A stretch of DNA of 64,000 bases from Carnegiea gigantea (GCA_029747015.1 JAKOGI010002483.1:42203-106202); one strand, 5' to 3'; positions 1 through 12,359 are shown, numbered from the stretch's first letter. Notes: generated by a model not told the origin, from the letters alone. Made by a program: numbers and translations.

Positions 1-2570
1 TTTTATTCTAGTCAAAATTTGGAGATCGATTTAGGCCTTAATATTTATGAATTTAATGATTTTAATTCTTTTTCATGGCACTACAATCATTCAATCTCGA
101 GTTGTAAAAGAAAAAAAATTTATATTCGCAAGCACACTCGGTTTCAGTTCTTTTTCTAAACCCGAGCCCGTTTAAGGCGGATTTCGACCCAACAAGACTT
201 GACTCTCAATTGTTTAGCTAAACTCTCTTAATTAAGCCTTAATCAAGCTTAGTAAAATTGACTTTTCTACCTTTATTTTCAGCCAAGTAAAAGCAAAGTA
301 TAAATTGCAAAATTTTCATTTAACACCAAGCATTTCAAGACACTTTCTCTCTCCACATTCTCCCATCCTTCTCTCTTATACACGGCCAGCAGCATTCACA
401 ATAGCACCATCACTATTTCAGCCACCAAACAACCACCAAACAACCACCACTCACCACCCCAACCATCCCTCTCCCTCCTTCAAGCACCAAGCATCATTTC
501 TACTTCTCTTTAAGCTCAAAGTGAGTATTCTTTTCACCTCCTATGCTAAAATTGTTCTTGATTCTTGATCTTGTTGGTTTTTATTTATTATTTTGGTTGT
601 TTTAGTGATGGATTATGTTATTCTTATGGTATTAAGAATCATCTAGTTGATGGATTATGTTGGAGTTGAAATTGGATGAGGTTAGGGTTAGGGTTTCATC
701 TTAGTCATGCAAGCTTCTTGCTCAAGTGTTGTTTAGTGATTGATCTATCCTTGTTTTTGCTTATCTCTCAATATATTGAAGTTTGTTATGTTGTTTATGG
801 TGTTTTGAAAAGTTGGGAGTGAGTTTAAAGTGACCCAAAGTTAGGGTTTTGTCCAAAATGCAAGATTTGGATCAACTAATGGTAAATTTGAGGTGAGTGT
901 GTATATGTGACTAGAAAAGGAGTTTTATTTGATATGAATATGAAGAGAAATTATGTATGGTGTTTTTGTATGAGGTTAAGATGTACCAAAGTGTGTTTAC
1001 ATACTCTTAAGAAAGAGTTTGAGCTGAGGATTGGTGTAAAAAAGTGAAGGAACACACTAAAGCAATGCTGCTGGAATTTTCAGAAAAATAGGACACACTT
1101 TGGAACAAATCTGGTACTAATTAGCCAAGCCAAGAATTTCCTTTTTTGCTGGGTAGATAGGTTAGTATGTTAGCTTTAAAATGGCTTTTAAATTGCATTA
1201 ATCCGAGGTCTGTGGAAGAAGTTATGGCCTTTTTACTGAACCTAGGCAGAATGGATTTTCCAGCACTGCAAACTGGCATGTTGGTGTTCTAAGCCCATTT
1301 TATGAAACTTGTCAAGGGAATCATGTTTCGTGTCCTTACTAAAAGTTGTAGAGGACTTCCTACGCTATTTATATTGCGGTCTTACATGTCAATTTAAGGT
1401 CGGGAGTTTAAGTTGTGGATTATTCTTTCCGTACCCTCTTTGCAAGCCCTTATACTCTAAACTTGCTACCGTGCCTTACCTCACATTTCTTTGGTTTATG
1501 TCGCCTTCATTTTGGTTTAATCATTGAACTGGTGTGTAAAAGTTCTTCATAAGCCAGTTTTATTTAAAATTATCTATTATAAGAACAAGATCGTTCTGAC
1601 ATCATGTTCCTATAATGAACCTTTGAACAGAATCAAGGCCTAAGCTTTCATTTCCTTCACTTTAGTGCATCTCATTCCTCTGTGAACTAGTACTTAAAAC
1701 TTCCAGGTACGTTCATTAACTATATCTTTAGTAATCAGCACATATTTATCGAAATCATAATATTTTAGTAAGCACATCAATGAATCATTTTAATCAGTGC
1801 TTCATGACATAATTAGTGACCCTGTCAGTTATCAGTTACAGGGCATTGCCCTCCAGTTACCTGCGCGGCTTCAGGCCAGGTCCCTCGGTTGGCTTGGCAG
1901 GTGTACACCTATTCACAGATCGTAACAGTTACTAAGGGGTGCACTAACAGATAATAATTGGCAATACAGTTTTACATGCATCCCATTCCCTGTTTTTAAT
2001 TAAAATGAATTGCAAGTGAGCCTAAATAACTTTTCAGTGAATTTTTATTAGTACAGGGGTGCATGTATTGAGCTTTGGCTCATAGTTCGAAATATTTTTA
2101 TGTTTTATTTTAGGAAAATGTGCAGTGAACCGCCCTCAGCTGGGCGGGGAGGCCGAAGGTGATAAATGAGACGGGACCTTCCATGTGATTGGCGGTGTAG
2201 GAGAGCTAAGATGCTATCTCATTATATTGTGATGTGTTTTGGAGTTTCAACTGTATATTCGAACTGACTTATGTGCTCGGTGCCACAATTGCATTTTTTT
2301 TGGGACCAAGTTATGTATGTGGTGTAAACCTTGGGATGTAGATCCATTTCTATATATAACTTAATGGTTTGAGTGATTATGATGGTGCATACCCCTTTAT
2401 AGGGTAACCTTTGGTTTATGGCAAGTTTTCATATATAACGGAAGCCTTGTCCTTCATGGACGATGGTAACGCCCCATTCATTGAGTTATTATATCTTATT
2501 GATAACCTTAAGCAGGTGAATGCAAGTAGGCGAATGCAGGCAATGAATCATGTATATTTGGGGCGTTACA
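1..2570 (+). mobile_element. Tekay/Del-type chromovirus LTR, 5' end outside window
   Basis: This stretch is a diverged copy of 57109-59624, the 3' LTR of the chromovirus at 52406-59624. Matching landmarks run in the same order: GGAGATCGAT near the start, the AACCTGCTACC-like block, TTACAGGGCATTGCCCTCC near 1839-1857, the AACCGCCCTCA block near 2129, and a terminal GGGCGTTACA ending at 2570. Position 1 corresponds to about 57109, so roughly 135 bp of the LTR lie upstream. Similarity is only about 80-85% by eye in the parts I compared, so the pair is old. It is most simply the 5' LTR of that element, separated from it by later insertions, but it could be a solo LTR of a sister copy. Short frames in it (305-568, 1309-1527, 2411-2680) have no family features and I do not consider them genes. 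Confidence 0.8.
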
Positions 2571-3762
2571 TTATGCTTGGGTGTAGTTGTTACATGTGTT
2601 TTGCAGGATTGTTAGCCTTTTTCACCCAGTATTCGCCCATTAATGGATGTAGTTTGACCTCCCCTATGGTCATCCATTAGTTGCTACGCCCTTGGAGTAA
2701 GAAAAGAGCAAGAAATCGATTCTAGCACAGACCCAGACTGTGGTGGATGCCCGGACTGTGGTGGATGCCACGGATCGTGGTAGGCCTATAACTATTGCCT
2801 CATCGTTTTTCCTCAGCTGTATGACTGAGATCAACTTAAATTTCCTACAAATAGTGACGTTCAGCAGTGAAGAAGAGCAATCCCTAGCAAGCAAAGCATG
2901 TAGAGTTAGCCTAGTGAAGATTATTTTAGTTTATTTTCTCTCAAATTTTGTTCATTAGTTTTGTTTTTGCTTTTGTGTGAGCTTTAAGTGTGAGGGTTTT
3001 GATCCTGAGGCGGTTCTGAAGTCCGTAGTGAGGCCATCTCAGTCGAGCCCCTTCCACTTAGAATTCATCGATCTTTGGTTAGTTTGTTTATCTTTTATCA
3101 TGTCTGAGTAGTTTTCTTAGTCTATGAATTTAGTAGTGTTTTAGAAGTGTATTGGATCATGTTTTAGTTTATTTAATTGTGCTTGTTTTCATGATTGGTT
3201 TGATTTAGTTGTATCAAGTGTTTGATATGTTGTGAGTTGATTTTTGGGCGAAATTTACTTGCACACTTGAAACAATCGAGTGAACGTTCGAAAGACAACA
3301 TTTGGGTGCTGGACTGCTTGAATAGACTTTGCATAACTTCGTCTCGAGATAGAGATTTATAGGATAGGATGGCTAGTAAGTAGTCGAAGATTTTAAACTT
3401 GGATTAAGTCAAATTAGTTTTAAAGAACGACGTTTGATTAGTTTAGGAAAATTTGATTGATTCCGAAAGGATAGATCAAGTTTCTAAAAAAGATTACAAT
3501 TCCTCAGAATTAACCAATTAGAGAATAGCACATGTTTATTAATTTTCATCCACTTCTCTTCCATAAGTGTGAAAATTCCTAAACATTTTGTCTTATTGAT
3601 TTAGACGAGTTCATTTGTAGTAGTTAATCGAAACCACTTGAAATAGAGTTTTGCTTAGCATAATCTGGCGAGACTAGGCTCGATACATTACTTTAGTCCC
3701 TAAGGAATAGTATCTTTTATCAATACTATGACTACCCCTGTGCTTGTGGCAGGTAGTGGTCA
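2571..3762 (+). repeat. Athila-type LTR 1, 5'-truncated
   Basis: It aligns with the other four LTRs from their position ~99 onward and ends in the same GTAGTGGTCA. It lacks the first ~98 bp (compare 39755-39852), including the TGATAAGTGC start. The break abuts, to the base, the terminal TTACA of the Tekay LTR. It contains the CCACGG-rich palindrome cluster (2727-2784) and a CCTACAAATAG remnant of the TATA region. Confidence 0.85.
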
Positions 3763-3768
3763 AATTTT

Positions 3769-3786
3769 TGGTGCCGTTATCGGGGA
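3769..3786 (+). other. Primer binding site, unit 1 (tRNA-Asp type)
   Basis: TGGTGCCGTTATCGGGGA lies six bases after the LTR end. Athila-group elements are known to prime from tRNA-Asp with TGGCGCCGTTGCCGGGGA-like sites. Two or three substitutions are seen here. Confidence 0.8.
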
Positions 3787-3935
3787 CTAAATTACTAACA
3801 ATTTAGTATTGTCTTGCGAACATGACTAAGCATTTTATTGTTATGTTTTGTTTTGTTTTCTTATTATTTTTCTTTTTCCTGTTTAATTGCGTTGGTAGTG
3901 TTGGTGAAAGTGCTTGCAGGAATTTTTCCTAGTTT

Positions 3936-5363
3936 ATGCAAAGTCTGATTTTGTACGAGCCCGATCCAGAGATTGAGAGGATTTTTCGCTTAAGCAAGAA
4001 AAAGCAAAGGATTGAAGAGCGAAGGAGCGAGGTAAGAAGGAATTCAAACATAGCGGGTGAAGAAAGAAGGATCCTTCGAGATTTCTTTACTCCCAGAGTC
4101 CAAGGGATTACCACAAGTATAGCTTGGCCTGCTGTGGATGCCAATAACTTCGAGCTCAAGCCATCACTTATTTTCATGGTGCAGCAATCTTACTTTGGCG
4201 AAAATCCTTTGGAAGACCTGAATCTACACCTCCCGGTATTTTTAGAGGGGTATACGCTAAAGTTAAATAGAGTCTCCAGTGATGCGATTTGCTTGTGCTT
4301 ATTCCCTTTCTCATTGAGGGATAAGGCGAGGGCTTGGTTGCACTCTTTGTCGTCTAGTTGTATAACTACTTGGGATGAGTTGACAAGAGCTTTCGTCGCC
4401 AAATTCTTCCCTCCGAGTAAGACAGCAAGCTTGAGAAAGCAAATCACCAACTTTCGGGAAAAGGAGGAAGAGACACTCTATGAAGCCTGTGAGCGTTTTA
4501 AAGATCACCCCATCATGGTCTTCAGCGATGGATGATTGTCCAGGCCTTTTATAACGGTGTGACCCAAGCTGTGAGGTCTATTATTGATGTGGCGGCACGA
4601 GGAACTCTAATGAACAAGATCGAGGATGAAGCCTATAACCTTATTGAGGGCATGACGCTTAATAACTTTTAATGGTCCACTGAACGAGCCCAACCCAGGG
4701 GGGTTGGAGGTAAGCTTGAAGTTGATGCAATTACTTTATTTTTTGCTAAAATGGATGCCATGACTAAAAGATTGGACCAATTGAATGTTAATTCTGCGAA
4801 CTCAATTGCCCCTTCCTCTTGTGAAATTTATGGTTCAATTGAGCATATATCTCTGAATTGTCAAGTTTGGAGTCCTTTTTCCTAGGACCCTAATGAAGTT
4901 AATTATGTTCAAAATTTCAACCGAGACCGACCAATGACCCTTACTCTAATATCTATAATTCGGGTTGGAAGAATCATCCGAATCTTTCTTATAGGTCGAA
5001 TCCAAACACTTTGAACATGCCCCCTATGAATGCTAGAGCACCCCCAAGTTTTCGAAGACCCCAATTCCCTTCTCAGATGCCCCAAAAGTCAAATTTAGAG
5101 CTAATGATAGAAAACATGCTTATGGCACAACAGAAACAAGATGAGTACATTAAGCAATTAGCCTCAAAGGTTGATGTGCTTACGACTCATAATAAGATGT
5201 TAGAGGCCTAAATTTCCCAAAAAGCTGCTTTTTTATCTAGGACCTCAAATAGACTCCCTAGCAAACCTAAGTTTAACCCAAGGGAGCAATGCAATGTAAT
5301 GCTTCTACAAGAAGGAAAACAACTAAAGGGACCTAAGGAAATTACCAGCGATGAATCTTTATA
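3936..5363 (+). pseudogene. Gag, unit 1 (decayed)
   Basis: This encodes the capsid/nucleocapsid precursor that packages element RNA in cytoplasmic particles. The ATG at 3936 follows a short leader and matches the start used in unit 3. The first 199 codons stay open and include a retrotransposon-gag core with LFPFSLRDKARAWLHSL and WDELTRAFVAKFFP. The frame shifts right after RFKD (near 4505) and later hits stops near 4671, 4885 and 5209. The CCHC zinc knuckle is at 4820-4861, but its second cysteine is tyrosine (CEIYGSIEH). The shift after RFKD recurs at the same place in all four units, so it is ancestral. Confidence 0.85.
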
Positions 5364-6414
5364 AGATAGGAATGTGTATGTTGTTATGAAAGAAATATCT
5401 TCACCTTCTAACGAAATAATTGATGATGCCACACACAAGCCTCATGAGGTTCCTAAGGACCCTAAGACCATTTCGTCAAACCCCTGCACACCACCATTTC
5501 ATCAAAGGATGGCGAAACTTGATGTGCAATTTGGAAAGTTTTTAGACATCCTTAAGAAACTCTATATAAACATACCGTTTACTGAAGCCTTGACCCAAAT
5601 GCCTTCATATGCTACATTTCTAAAAGAAATTCTGTCTAATAAAAGAAAGTTAGAAGAACATGAGATGGTAGCCTTGACTGAAGAGTGCACTGCAGCAATT
5701 CAAAATAAGCTTCCAGCTAAGTGAAAGGATCTCAATAGTTTTTAAATTCCCTGCCTGATAGGGAACGTGCCTATAAATCGTGCTTTGCGCGATTTAGGGT
5801 TAAGCGTAAGCTTGATGCCCCTTTCTTGGTGTGAAAAATTGGAATTAGGAGAGCTAAGACCAACTACTATCACCTTGCAATTAGCGGACCGTTCTGTAAA
5901 ATACCCTGTGGGTATTTTGGAGGATGTCCTAATAAAAGTCAGGGATTTATAAGTACCAGTAGACTTTGAGATTCTGGCAATAGAAGTGGATACACGAACC
6001 CCAATCACTCTTAGGAGGCCATTCTTGTCCACCGCAGAGTGCCGCATCGATGTGAAAAACGGTATACTAAGTTTTGATGTGGGTGATGTTCATGTGGAAT
6101 TTAATTCACTGAAAGCTGCTAAGTTTCCTTCTATTTCTGGGGAATGTAATAAGATTGATGTGGTTGATACTTTAATATAAGAAACCACATCTAGCATTAA
6201 TTCTAATGATCCACTTTAGCACTTGATGTTGAATAATGACACTACTGAGGATGAAAACCCTGAAGTAGTCGAGTATGCTCAATTACTAGAGGCCTCTCCA
6301 CCAATTCTGCCTTTCGCTACTCAGGTGGAATTATTACAAGATGAAAGTAAGCCCTCGTTTGATTGGGCAAAAGCTCCCGAGGTAGAGTTAAAGCCTCTTC
6401 CTTCCACTGAGGTA
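5364..6414 (+). pseudogene. Gag-protease linker and aspartic protease, unit 1 (decayed)
   Basis: The linker contains FTEALTQMPSYA and NKRKLEEHE, a conserved stretch upstream of the protease in this branch. The protease follows at ~5745-6110. Its active-site loop reads RDLGLSVSLMPLS, where the family usually has DLGA, and the flap-side motif is LRRPFLSTAECRID in place of ILGRPFL. Stops interrupt at 5722, 5743 and 5950. The catalytic Asp itself is kept in this unit. Confidence 0.8.
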
Positions 6415-7500
6415 TGAATTTCTTAAACTAAAATCTACATATCCTGTGACTGAATTGACCCTTTGCCTGGAGTGCTGACCAAGCATCGTAAAGCCATAGG
6501 ATACACCCTGGATGACTTAAAAGGGATTCATCCTTCCATGTCTATGCATCGAATCTTAATGGAGGATGATCATAAGCCATCAATTGAACACCAAAGAACA
6601 TTGGACCCTAGCATGCAAGAAGTGGTCAAACAGGAAATTTTGAAGTTGCTTTAAGCCGGCATTATCTACCCTATCTCAGATAGCGCGTGGGTAAGCCCAG
6701 TCCATGTTGTACCTAAGAAAGGAGGGATGACTGTTGCCAAAAATGAGAATAATGACCTAATCCCTACTAAGACCGTTACAGGATGACGTATGTGTATCAA
6801 TTATCAAAAATTAAATAAGGCCACCCGTAAAGACCATTTTCCCCTTCCCTTCATTCACTAAATGCTTGAACGATTGGTAAAGAATTCATATTTTGTGACT
6901 TAGATGGATATTGGGGATGCTTTCAAATCCCTATCCACCTAAATGACCAAGAAAAGACTACCTTTACATGTCCATATGGCACGTATGCTTATAGAAGAAT
7001 GCTATTTGGGTTATGTAACGCCCTTGCCACATTTCAACGTTGCATGATGGCTATCTTTTCAGATTTTATTAAGGACATAATGGAGGTCTTTATAGATGAT
7101 TTTTTTGTGTATGGTACAATGTATGACCATTGCCTGGATAACTTATCTAAGGTTTTGCAAAGATGTGATGATGTGAATTTGGTCTTAAATTGGGAGAAAC
7201 GTCATTTTATGGTGCAAGAGAGAGATGTCCTTGGCCATGTTGTTTCTAACAGAGGTATCGAAGTTGACAAAGCAAAGGTGGAGGTGATTGAGAAGCTGTC
7301 ACCGCTAACTTCTGTAAAAGGTGTGAGAGGTTTTCTTGGACATGTCGGTTCTTACCGACGGTTCATAAAAGATTTTAAGATTGCAAAACCTCTCACCCAA
7401 TTGCTTGCAAAGGATGTGCCTTTTGAGTTTAAAGAAGAATGCTTAAGTGCTTTTCACAAATTGAAAGAGGCGTTAATCACCACCCTCGTAAGGTAAGCTC
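6415..7500 (+). pseudogene. Reverse transcriptase, unit 1 (decayed)
   Basis: It copies element RNA into DNA when intact. Recognisable blocks in order are WVSPVHVVPKKGG, RMCINYQKLNKATRKDHFPLP, the catalytic F-I-D-D box at 7089-7100, and LGHVVSNRGIEVDKAKVEV. A short deletion around 6440-6470 removes codons kept in units 2-4. Stops are at 6652 and 6784, and a shift follows HFPLPFI. The last 165 codons (6999-7496) are open. Confidence 0.85.
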
Positions 7501-7950
7501 TAGATTGGGAGTTGCGATTTGAAATAATGTGCGATGCAAGTGACTATGCCGTAGGGGCTGTTTTAGGTCAGCGGAAGGACAATAAACCATATGCTATATA
7601 TTGTGCGAGCCGCACTCTTGACGAGGCTTAAGTTAATTATGTCTTGACTGACAAGAAGTTCTTGGCAGTTGTCTTTATGTTGGAAAAATTTCGGTCCTAT
7701 TTGATCAATTCCAAGGTCATTGTTTCCACGGATCATGCCGCTTTGAAACATTTAATGAAGAAATCTGATTCCAACCCTCGACTCATCCGATGGGTCCTCC
7801 TCCTTCAAGAGTTTGATTTAGGAATCAATGACATGGCAGAATTGGCAAATGTGGTTGTCGATCATCCATCTCATTTAGGTCCAGAGGCTGCTCCTAGTGA
7901 AGAGCTTCCCATTGATGATTCTTTCCCTGATGAGTAGTTATTAGCTATAT
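7501..7950 (+). pseudogene. RNase H, unit 1 (decayed)
   Basis: This domain degrades the RNA strand of the RNA:DNA hybrid. [12 protein letters not shown] supplies the first acidic residue and [13 protein letters not shown] the third. The second block reads [10 protein letters not shown], so the usual glutamate is altered, and the last block is VVVDHPSHL in place of VVADHLSRL. A stop lies at 7629 and another at 7936. Confidence 0.8.
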
Positions 7951-8029
7951 TCCAGCAAGCTGCTCCATGGTATGCTGATATAGTAAACTTCAAAGTGTAC
8001 GACGTTTTACCTCCAAGATTGCCCTACCA

Positions 8030-9257
8030 ATAAAGAAAGAAGTTCTATACCGATGCATAATACTATGTATGGGAAGTACCTTTCCTTTATAAGCTATGCG
8101 AAGATGGGATTTATGGAAGATGCTTGCCTGAAGATGAGGTTTGTAGTGCCTTACACCACTGCCATGCTTCAACCTATGGTGGTCACTTTAGACCAGCTAA
8201 AACCATTATGAAAGTACTTCAAGCAGGTTTCTGTTGGCCCACGCTCTTTAAGGACACAAGGAAATTTGTCATGACTTGTGACAGGTGTCAGTGAGCAGGG
8301 AACATTTCCAAGAGCTATGAAACGCCTCAAAGTGGCATACTCGAAGTAGAGTTGTTTGATGTATGGGGGATCGACTTCATGGGTGCTTTTCCTCCTTTCC
8401 ATGATGACCTTTACATACTTGTGGCAGTTGACTATGTTTTTAAGTAGGTGGAAGTCATTGCATCCCTAACAAATGATTTAAAAGTTGTCCTTAAATTTTT
8501 GAAGAAAAATATTTTCACGCGATTTGGCACATCGAGAGCTCTTCTAACTGACGATGGCACACATTTTTGCAACAAGCCTCTTGAGTTGCTTTTAAAAAAA
8601 TATGGGATATTTCATAAGGTCGCTACGCCTTATCATTCCCAAACAAGTGGGTAGGTGGAATTCTCGAATGGAGGATTGAAAGGCATATTGGAGAAAATGG
8701 TGGATCAGTCTCGCAAAGATTGGTCCGTGAAGCTTAATGATACTTTTTGGGTATGCCGAACTGCTTATAAGACTACTCTAGGCACCACACCATACTGGTT
8801 AGTGTTTGGAAAATCTTATCACTCGCTAGTAGAAATGGAACATAAGGCCTATTGGACTGTAAGGACACTCAATGCTGATCTTAAAGCGATCGGAGAATGA
8901 AGATTCCTGCAACTAAACTAGCTCGACGAACTAAGGTTGCAGGCTTAGGAAAATTCACTTGTTTATAATGAGTGAACTAAGAAATGGCATGACAAACATA
9001 TCGTGATGAAGCGTTTTGAAAAAGGTGATATGGTCCTCCTATTCAACTCAAGGTTGAGATTGTTTCTAGGTAAACTTAATTCCCAATGGTCGGGACCATT
9101 TACCATTACCAAAGTTCGACCTAGTGGAGTAGTGGTGGTATGGAGTGAGTCTATCGGAGCTTTCATAGTCAATGGACAGCGATTGAAGTCATATTTGGTG
9201 GGACAACCAATTGAAAATATCAATGTTCATATGCTCACTGATCCGGTTCAACCATAG
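8030..9257 (+). pseudogene. Integrase, unit 1 (decayed)
   Basis: It inserts element DNA into the host genome when intact. A zinc-binding H-H-C-C region (HASTYGGH then CDRCQ) is followed by the catalytic core with GIDFMGAFPP for the first Asp, LTDDGTHF for the second, and the region of the catalytic Glu just after a TAG at 8653-8655. Further stops are at 8292, 8445 and 8898. The C-terminal module with SGPFTITKVRPSG ends at the stop at 9255-9257, at the same place in all units. Confidence 0.85.
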
Positions 9258-9397
9258 AAGAAAGAGTCAAGCACAGCAAAGTTTCCTAGTAATTTCTAAC
9301 CCCATCCTCCTCCACCTCCTCCTCTCTAATTTTGATTTCTGGTACTTCCCTTCCCTTTTTATTATGATGTGCCCACATTAAGGGTAATGTGTGATTC

Positions 9398-9412
9398 AAG
9401 CATGGGGGAGTT
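9398..9412 (+). other. Internal polypurine-like tract, unit 1
   Basis: AAGCATGGGGGAGTT follows TTAAGGGTAATGTGTGATTC. It closely resembles the LTR-adjacent polypurine tract 1.7 kb downstream. Counterparts lie at 18029-18043, 29429-29445 and 38028-38045. Confidence 0.6.
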
Positions 9413-11077
9413 AGTCCCTATATTTGGCGTCTGATGCCCACTTCTGTTTTGGTGTAATTGTGCTTTATATATATTTTTAGTGGCAGTTTTTATTTTAGTT
9501 TTGCATTAGTAGTGCATTTAGTTTTCTTCTAGGTTGCATTTTAGTTTCTTTATTTTGTTAGTTTCTTTTTCATTTTAGTTTGCATTGTTTGTAAAAAAAA
9601 CAAAAATACAAAAAAAAAACAAAAAAGAAAAAAAATCCTCTGATGATGATCTCTACAGATTTGGTAGCTTTCTGTCGCTTAGTTTGATCCTTTGACTCAC
9701 CCAGATTGTGCATAAAAGTTTGTGAATGAATTTTCGAACTGTGCTTCATGTTCTGAGCACATGTTGGATGCAAATTGTTTTTTCCCATGAGTCTTTGCAT
9801 GAGATTTGACATGTGTGTGCTAGTGAGCTAGCTATGTCTTTGGTAGATATCCCGTGAGACTTTAAGCCCTTAGAGGTTGTTTATCATTATTAGTCTCATG
9901 TTTCTTTCATGTGTGACTCTTCCTTGATGTCGCTCTAGAACTTGCTTTAATTCTCATTCAAGATCATATTTCGCATATGCATTTCGGCAAAATAAATGAG
10001 GGATTTTTCTTTCTTCGATTTGTTTAACACCATGGCCAAATAGCCACCCTTGTTGTGTATTGTATCCCTTGTTAGCCCCTTTGAGCCTATAACCGTTTTT
10101 CTTAATTTGAACCTCCTATTTTTAGCCCATGGCCAAATACTTCTCTTAGCATTAAGCCAAGGCTAGACAACCGTTACATTCTTTCGCATCAAGTTTGATA
10201 GGGCGTTAGCAAGGCGGATTGTTATTCCCTTTAGTGAATTTTGACTATTTGGTGCAGGGGTGTAAACATTTGATAAATCCCTTGTGTTATAGTGTAAAGT
10301 TTAGAGAAGAGTTCGATTTTAAAGTTCCTTATGGAATTCCCTTGGCTATTCCTTTTTTGAAAGAAAAAAAGAGGAAGGAAAAAAAAAGGAAATGAGAAGA
10401 AAAAAGAAGAAATGAATGAAACAAAAAGAAAAATTTTTTTTGAAGAAAGTGATTAGAATGCAAGATATTTGCGATTTTTGATTCCATCTCTTTTCATTTT
10501 GGAATATATTTTGATAAGGTTCGAGAAGGATGTAGTATGATGCATTGGAATTGTTTAAGCTCTTAGTCTTTGGCTTCTAGCTTCTCATTTCCAAAAAATA
10601 TTTGTTCCCCTCTTACCTTTACCCTAAGCCCCGTTATATCCCTATGAAAGTTCTCATAATTATTAAGTGTATTTGCATTTTAGTGGTGGCAAATTTAAGA
10701 ATCTTGTCAAGCCTATGGTAGATTTGCGTGAAAGGAATGAGCATTGAGAGAACCTTCATATATATACCTTGTCAAACACATGACTGCTGAGTGCCACATA
10801 TCTATAGTGACGTTCTACCGGCCTTACTATTTTCGCTTGTTTCATTTGCTTGAATGATTGTATTTGACGCTTCGAGGGAAGATTGGTTTAAGTTTTGCAT
10901 TGTTGTCTACTAAAAGGTTCTTGAAATTTCATTCCCTATTCTGCTTATTAATGATTTTTATACCTTTTTGGGCTACCTTTGGATCATGTTTTCCATTTGA
11001 ATGTTACCTATGTCTATCCTAAGGAGGTTGTGTATACCTTTTTAGTTTTTGCATTGCTTGAGGACAAGCAACAGTTT

Positions 11078-11090
11078 AAGCATAGGGGCG
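11078..11090 (+). other. Polypurine tract before LTR 2
   Basis: AAGCATAGGGGCG lies two bases before the LTR start TGATTAGTGC, the position expected for the plus-strand primer. Confidence 0.7.
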
Positions 11091-11092
11091 TT

Positions 11093-12353
11093 TGATTAGT
11101 GCTTAACATGTAGATCTTTTTAAGGCTCCTTTGCCTCGTTTTTAGGAGAATTTTGTGCTTAATGATGTTGTTTACTCTTCGATTATCAGTTTATGCATGG
11201 GTGCAGTTGTTTTATGTATTTTGTAGGATTTTTAGCCTCTTTTCACCCAGCATTTGTCCTTTAATAGCTGTGTTTTGACCTCCCCCATGCTCATCCATGA
11301 GCTGCTACGCCCGTGGAGTAGGAAAAGAGCAAGAAATCGATTCCAGCGTAGACTATGGTTGGACCATGGTAGGCCTGTAACTGCTGCATCTTGGTTTTCC
11401 CTCAGTTGTGTGGCTAAAATCAACTTGAATTTCCTATAAATAGCAACGTTTAGCAGTGAAGAAGAGTGATCCCTAGCAAGCAAAGCAAGTAGAGTTAGCC
11501 TAGTGAAGATTAGTTTAGTTTAGTTTATCTCAAATTTTGTTCTTTAGTTCTGTTTTTGCTTTTTTATGAGTTTTGAGTGTGAGAGTTTTGATCATGAGGC
11601 AGTTCTGAAGCCCTTGGTGAAGGTCATCTCAGTCGAGCCCTTCCCGCTCAGATTTCGCCGATCTTTGGTTAGTTCGTTTATCTTTTATCTTGTCTGAGTA
11701 GTTTTCTTAGTCTAGGAATTTAGTAGTTTTTTAGAAGTGTATTGGATCATGTTTTAGTTTATTCAATTGTGCTCATTTTCATGATTGGTTTGATTTTGTT
11801 GTATTAAGTGTTTGATATATTGTGAGTTGATTTTTAGCCTAAATTTACTTGCACACTTGAAACAATCAAGTGAACATTCGAAAGATGACATTTGGTTGTT
11901 GGACTGCTTGGATAGACTTAGCATAACTTCGTCTCAAAAGAGAGATTTATATGTTAGGTAAGCTAGTAAGTAATCGAAGACTTTAAACCTAGATTAAGTC
12001 AAATTAGTTTGAAAGAACGATGTTTACTTAGTTTGGGCAAATTTGATTGATTTCAGAAGAGTAGATCAAGTATCCAGAAAATATTACAATTCCTCGGAAT
12101 TAACCAATTAAAGAATCGCACACGTTTATTAATTTTGATCCAATTCTCTTCCATAACTACAAAAATTCCTAGACATTTTTCTCTTATTGATTTAGATGGG
12201 TTCATGTACAGTATTTAATCGAAACCACTTGAAATAGAGTTTTTCTTAGCATAATCTGACGAGACTAGGCTTGATAGATTACTTTAATCCTTGAGGAGCA
12301 GTATCTTTTATCAATACTATGACTATCCGTGCGCTTACGGCAAGTAGTGGTCA
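11093..12353 (+). repeat. Athila-type LTR 2 (complete)
   Basis: It runs from TGATTAGTGCTTAACATG to GTAGTGGTCA, about 1.26 kb, and serves both as 3' LTR of unit 1 and 5' LTR of unit 2. It carries the only canonical TATA box among the five LTRs (11435-11443). Confidence 0.9.
11435..11443 (+). promoter_or_regulatory. Putative TATA box in LTR 2
   Basis: TATAAATAG lies ~70-90 bp after the palindromic block. The aligned sites in the other LTRs read CTACAAATAG, CTAAGAATAG, CTCAAAATAG and CTAAAAATGG, so this LTR has either kept or gained the best match. Confidence 0.5.
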
Positions 12354-12359
12354 AGTTTT

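Larger units (their letters stand above)
9258..11092 (+). other. Non-coding 3' region of unit 1
   Basis: I find no env-like or other convincing frame here, although Athila relatives often carry an extra ORF at this place. It holds an internal polypurine-like tract (9398-9412), an A-rich stretch near 9592-9636, a purine-rich tract at 10359-10433, and the proper polypurine tract at 11078-11090. The same order is seen in all four units. Confidence 0.75.

Noticed and set aside
305..568. 87-codon frame at the left edge
   Set aside because: Pro/Ser/His-rich and inside the chromovirus LTR. The matching stretch of the 3' LTR does not keep the frame.
678..700. GGTTAGGGTTAGGG resembling telomere repeats (also near 57786)
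   Set aside because: Only two to three units, present at the same place in both chromovirus LTRs, so it is part of the LTR and not an interstitial telomere.
9258..11092. Possible env-like gene after integrase
   Set aside because: Expected position for Athila relatives, but no long frame, signal peptide or membrane segment is shared among the four units.
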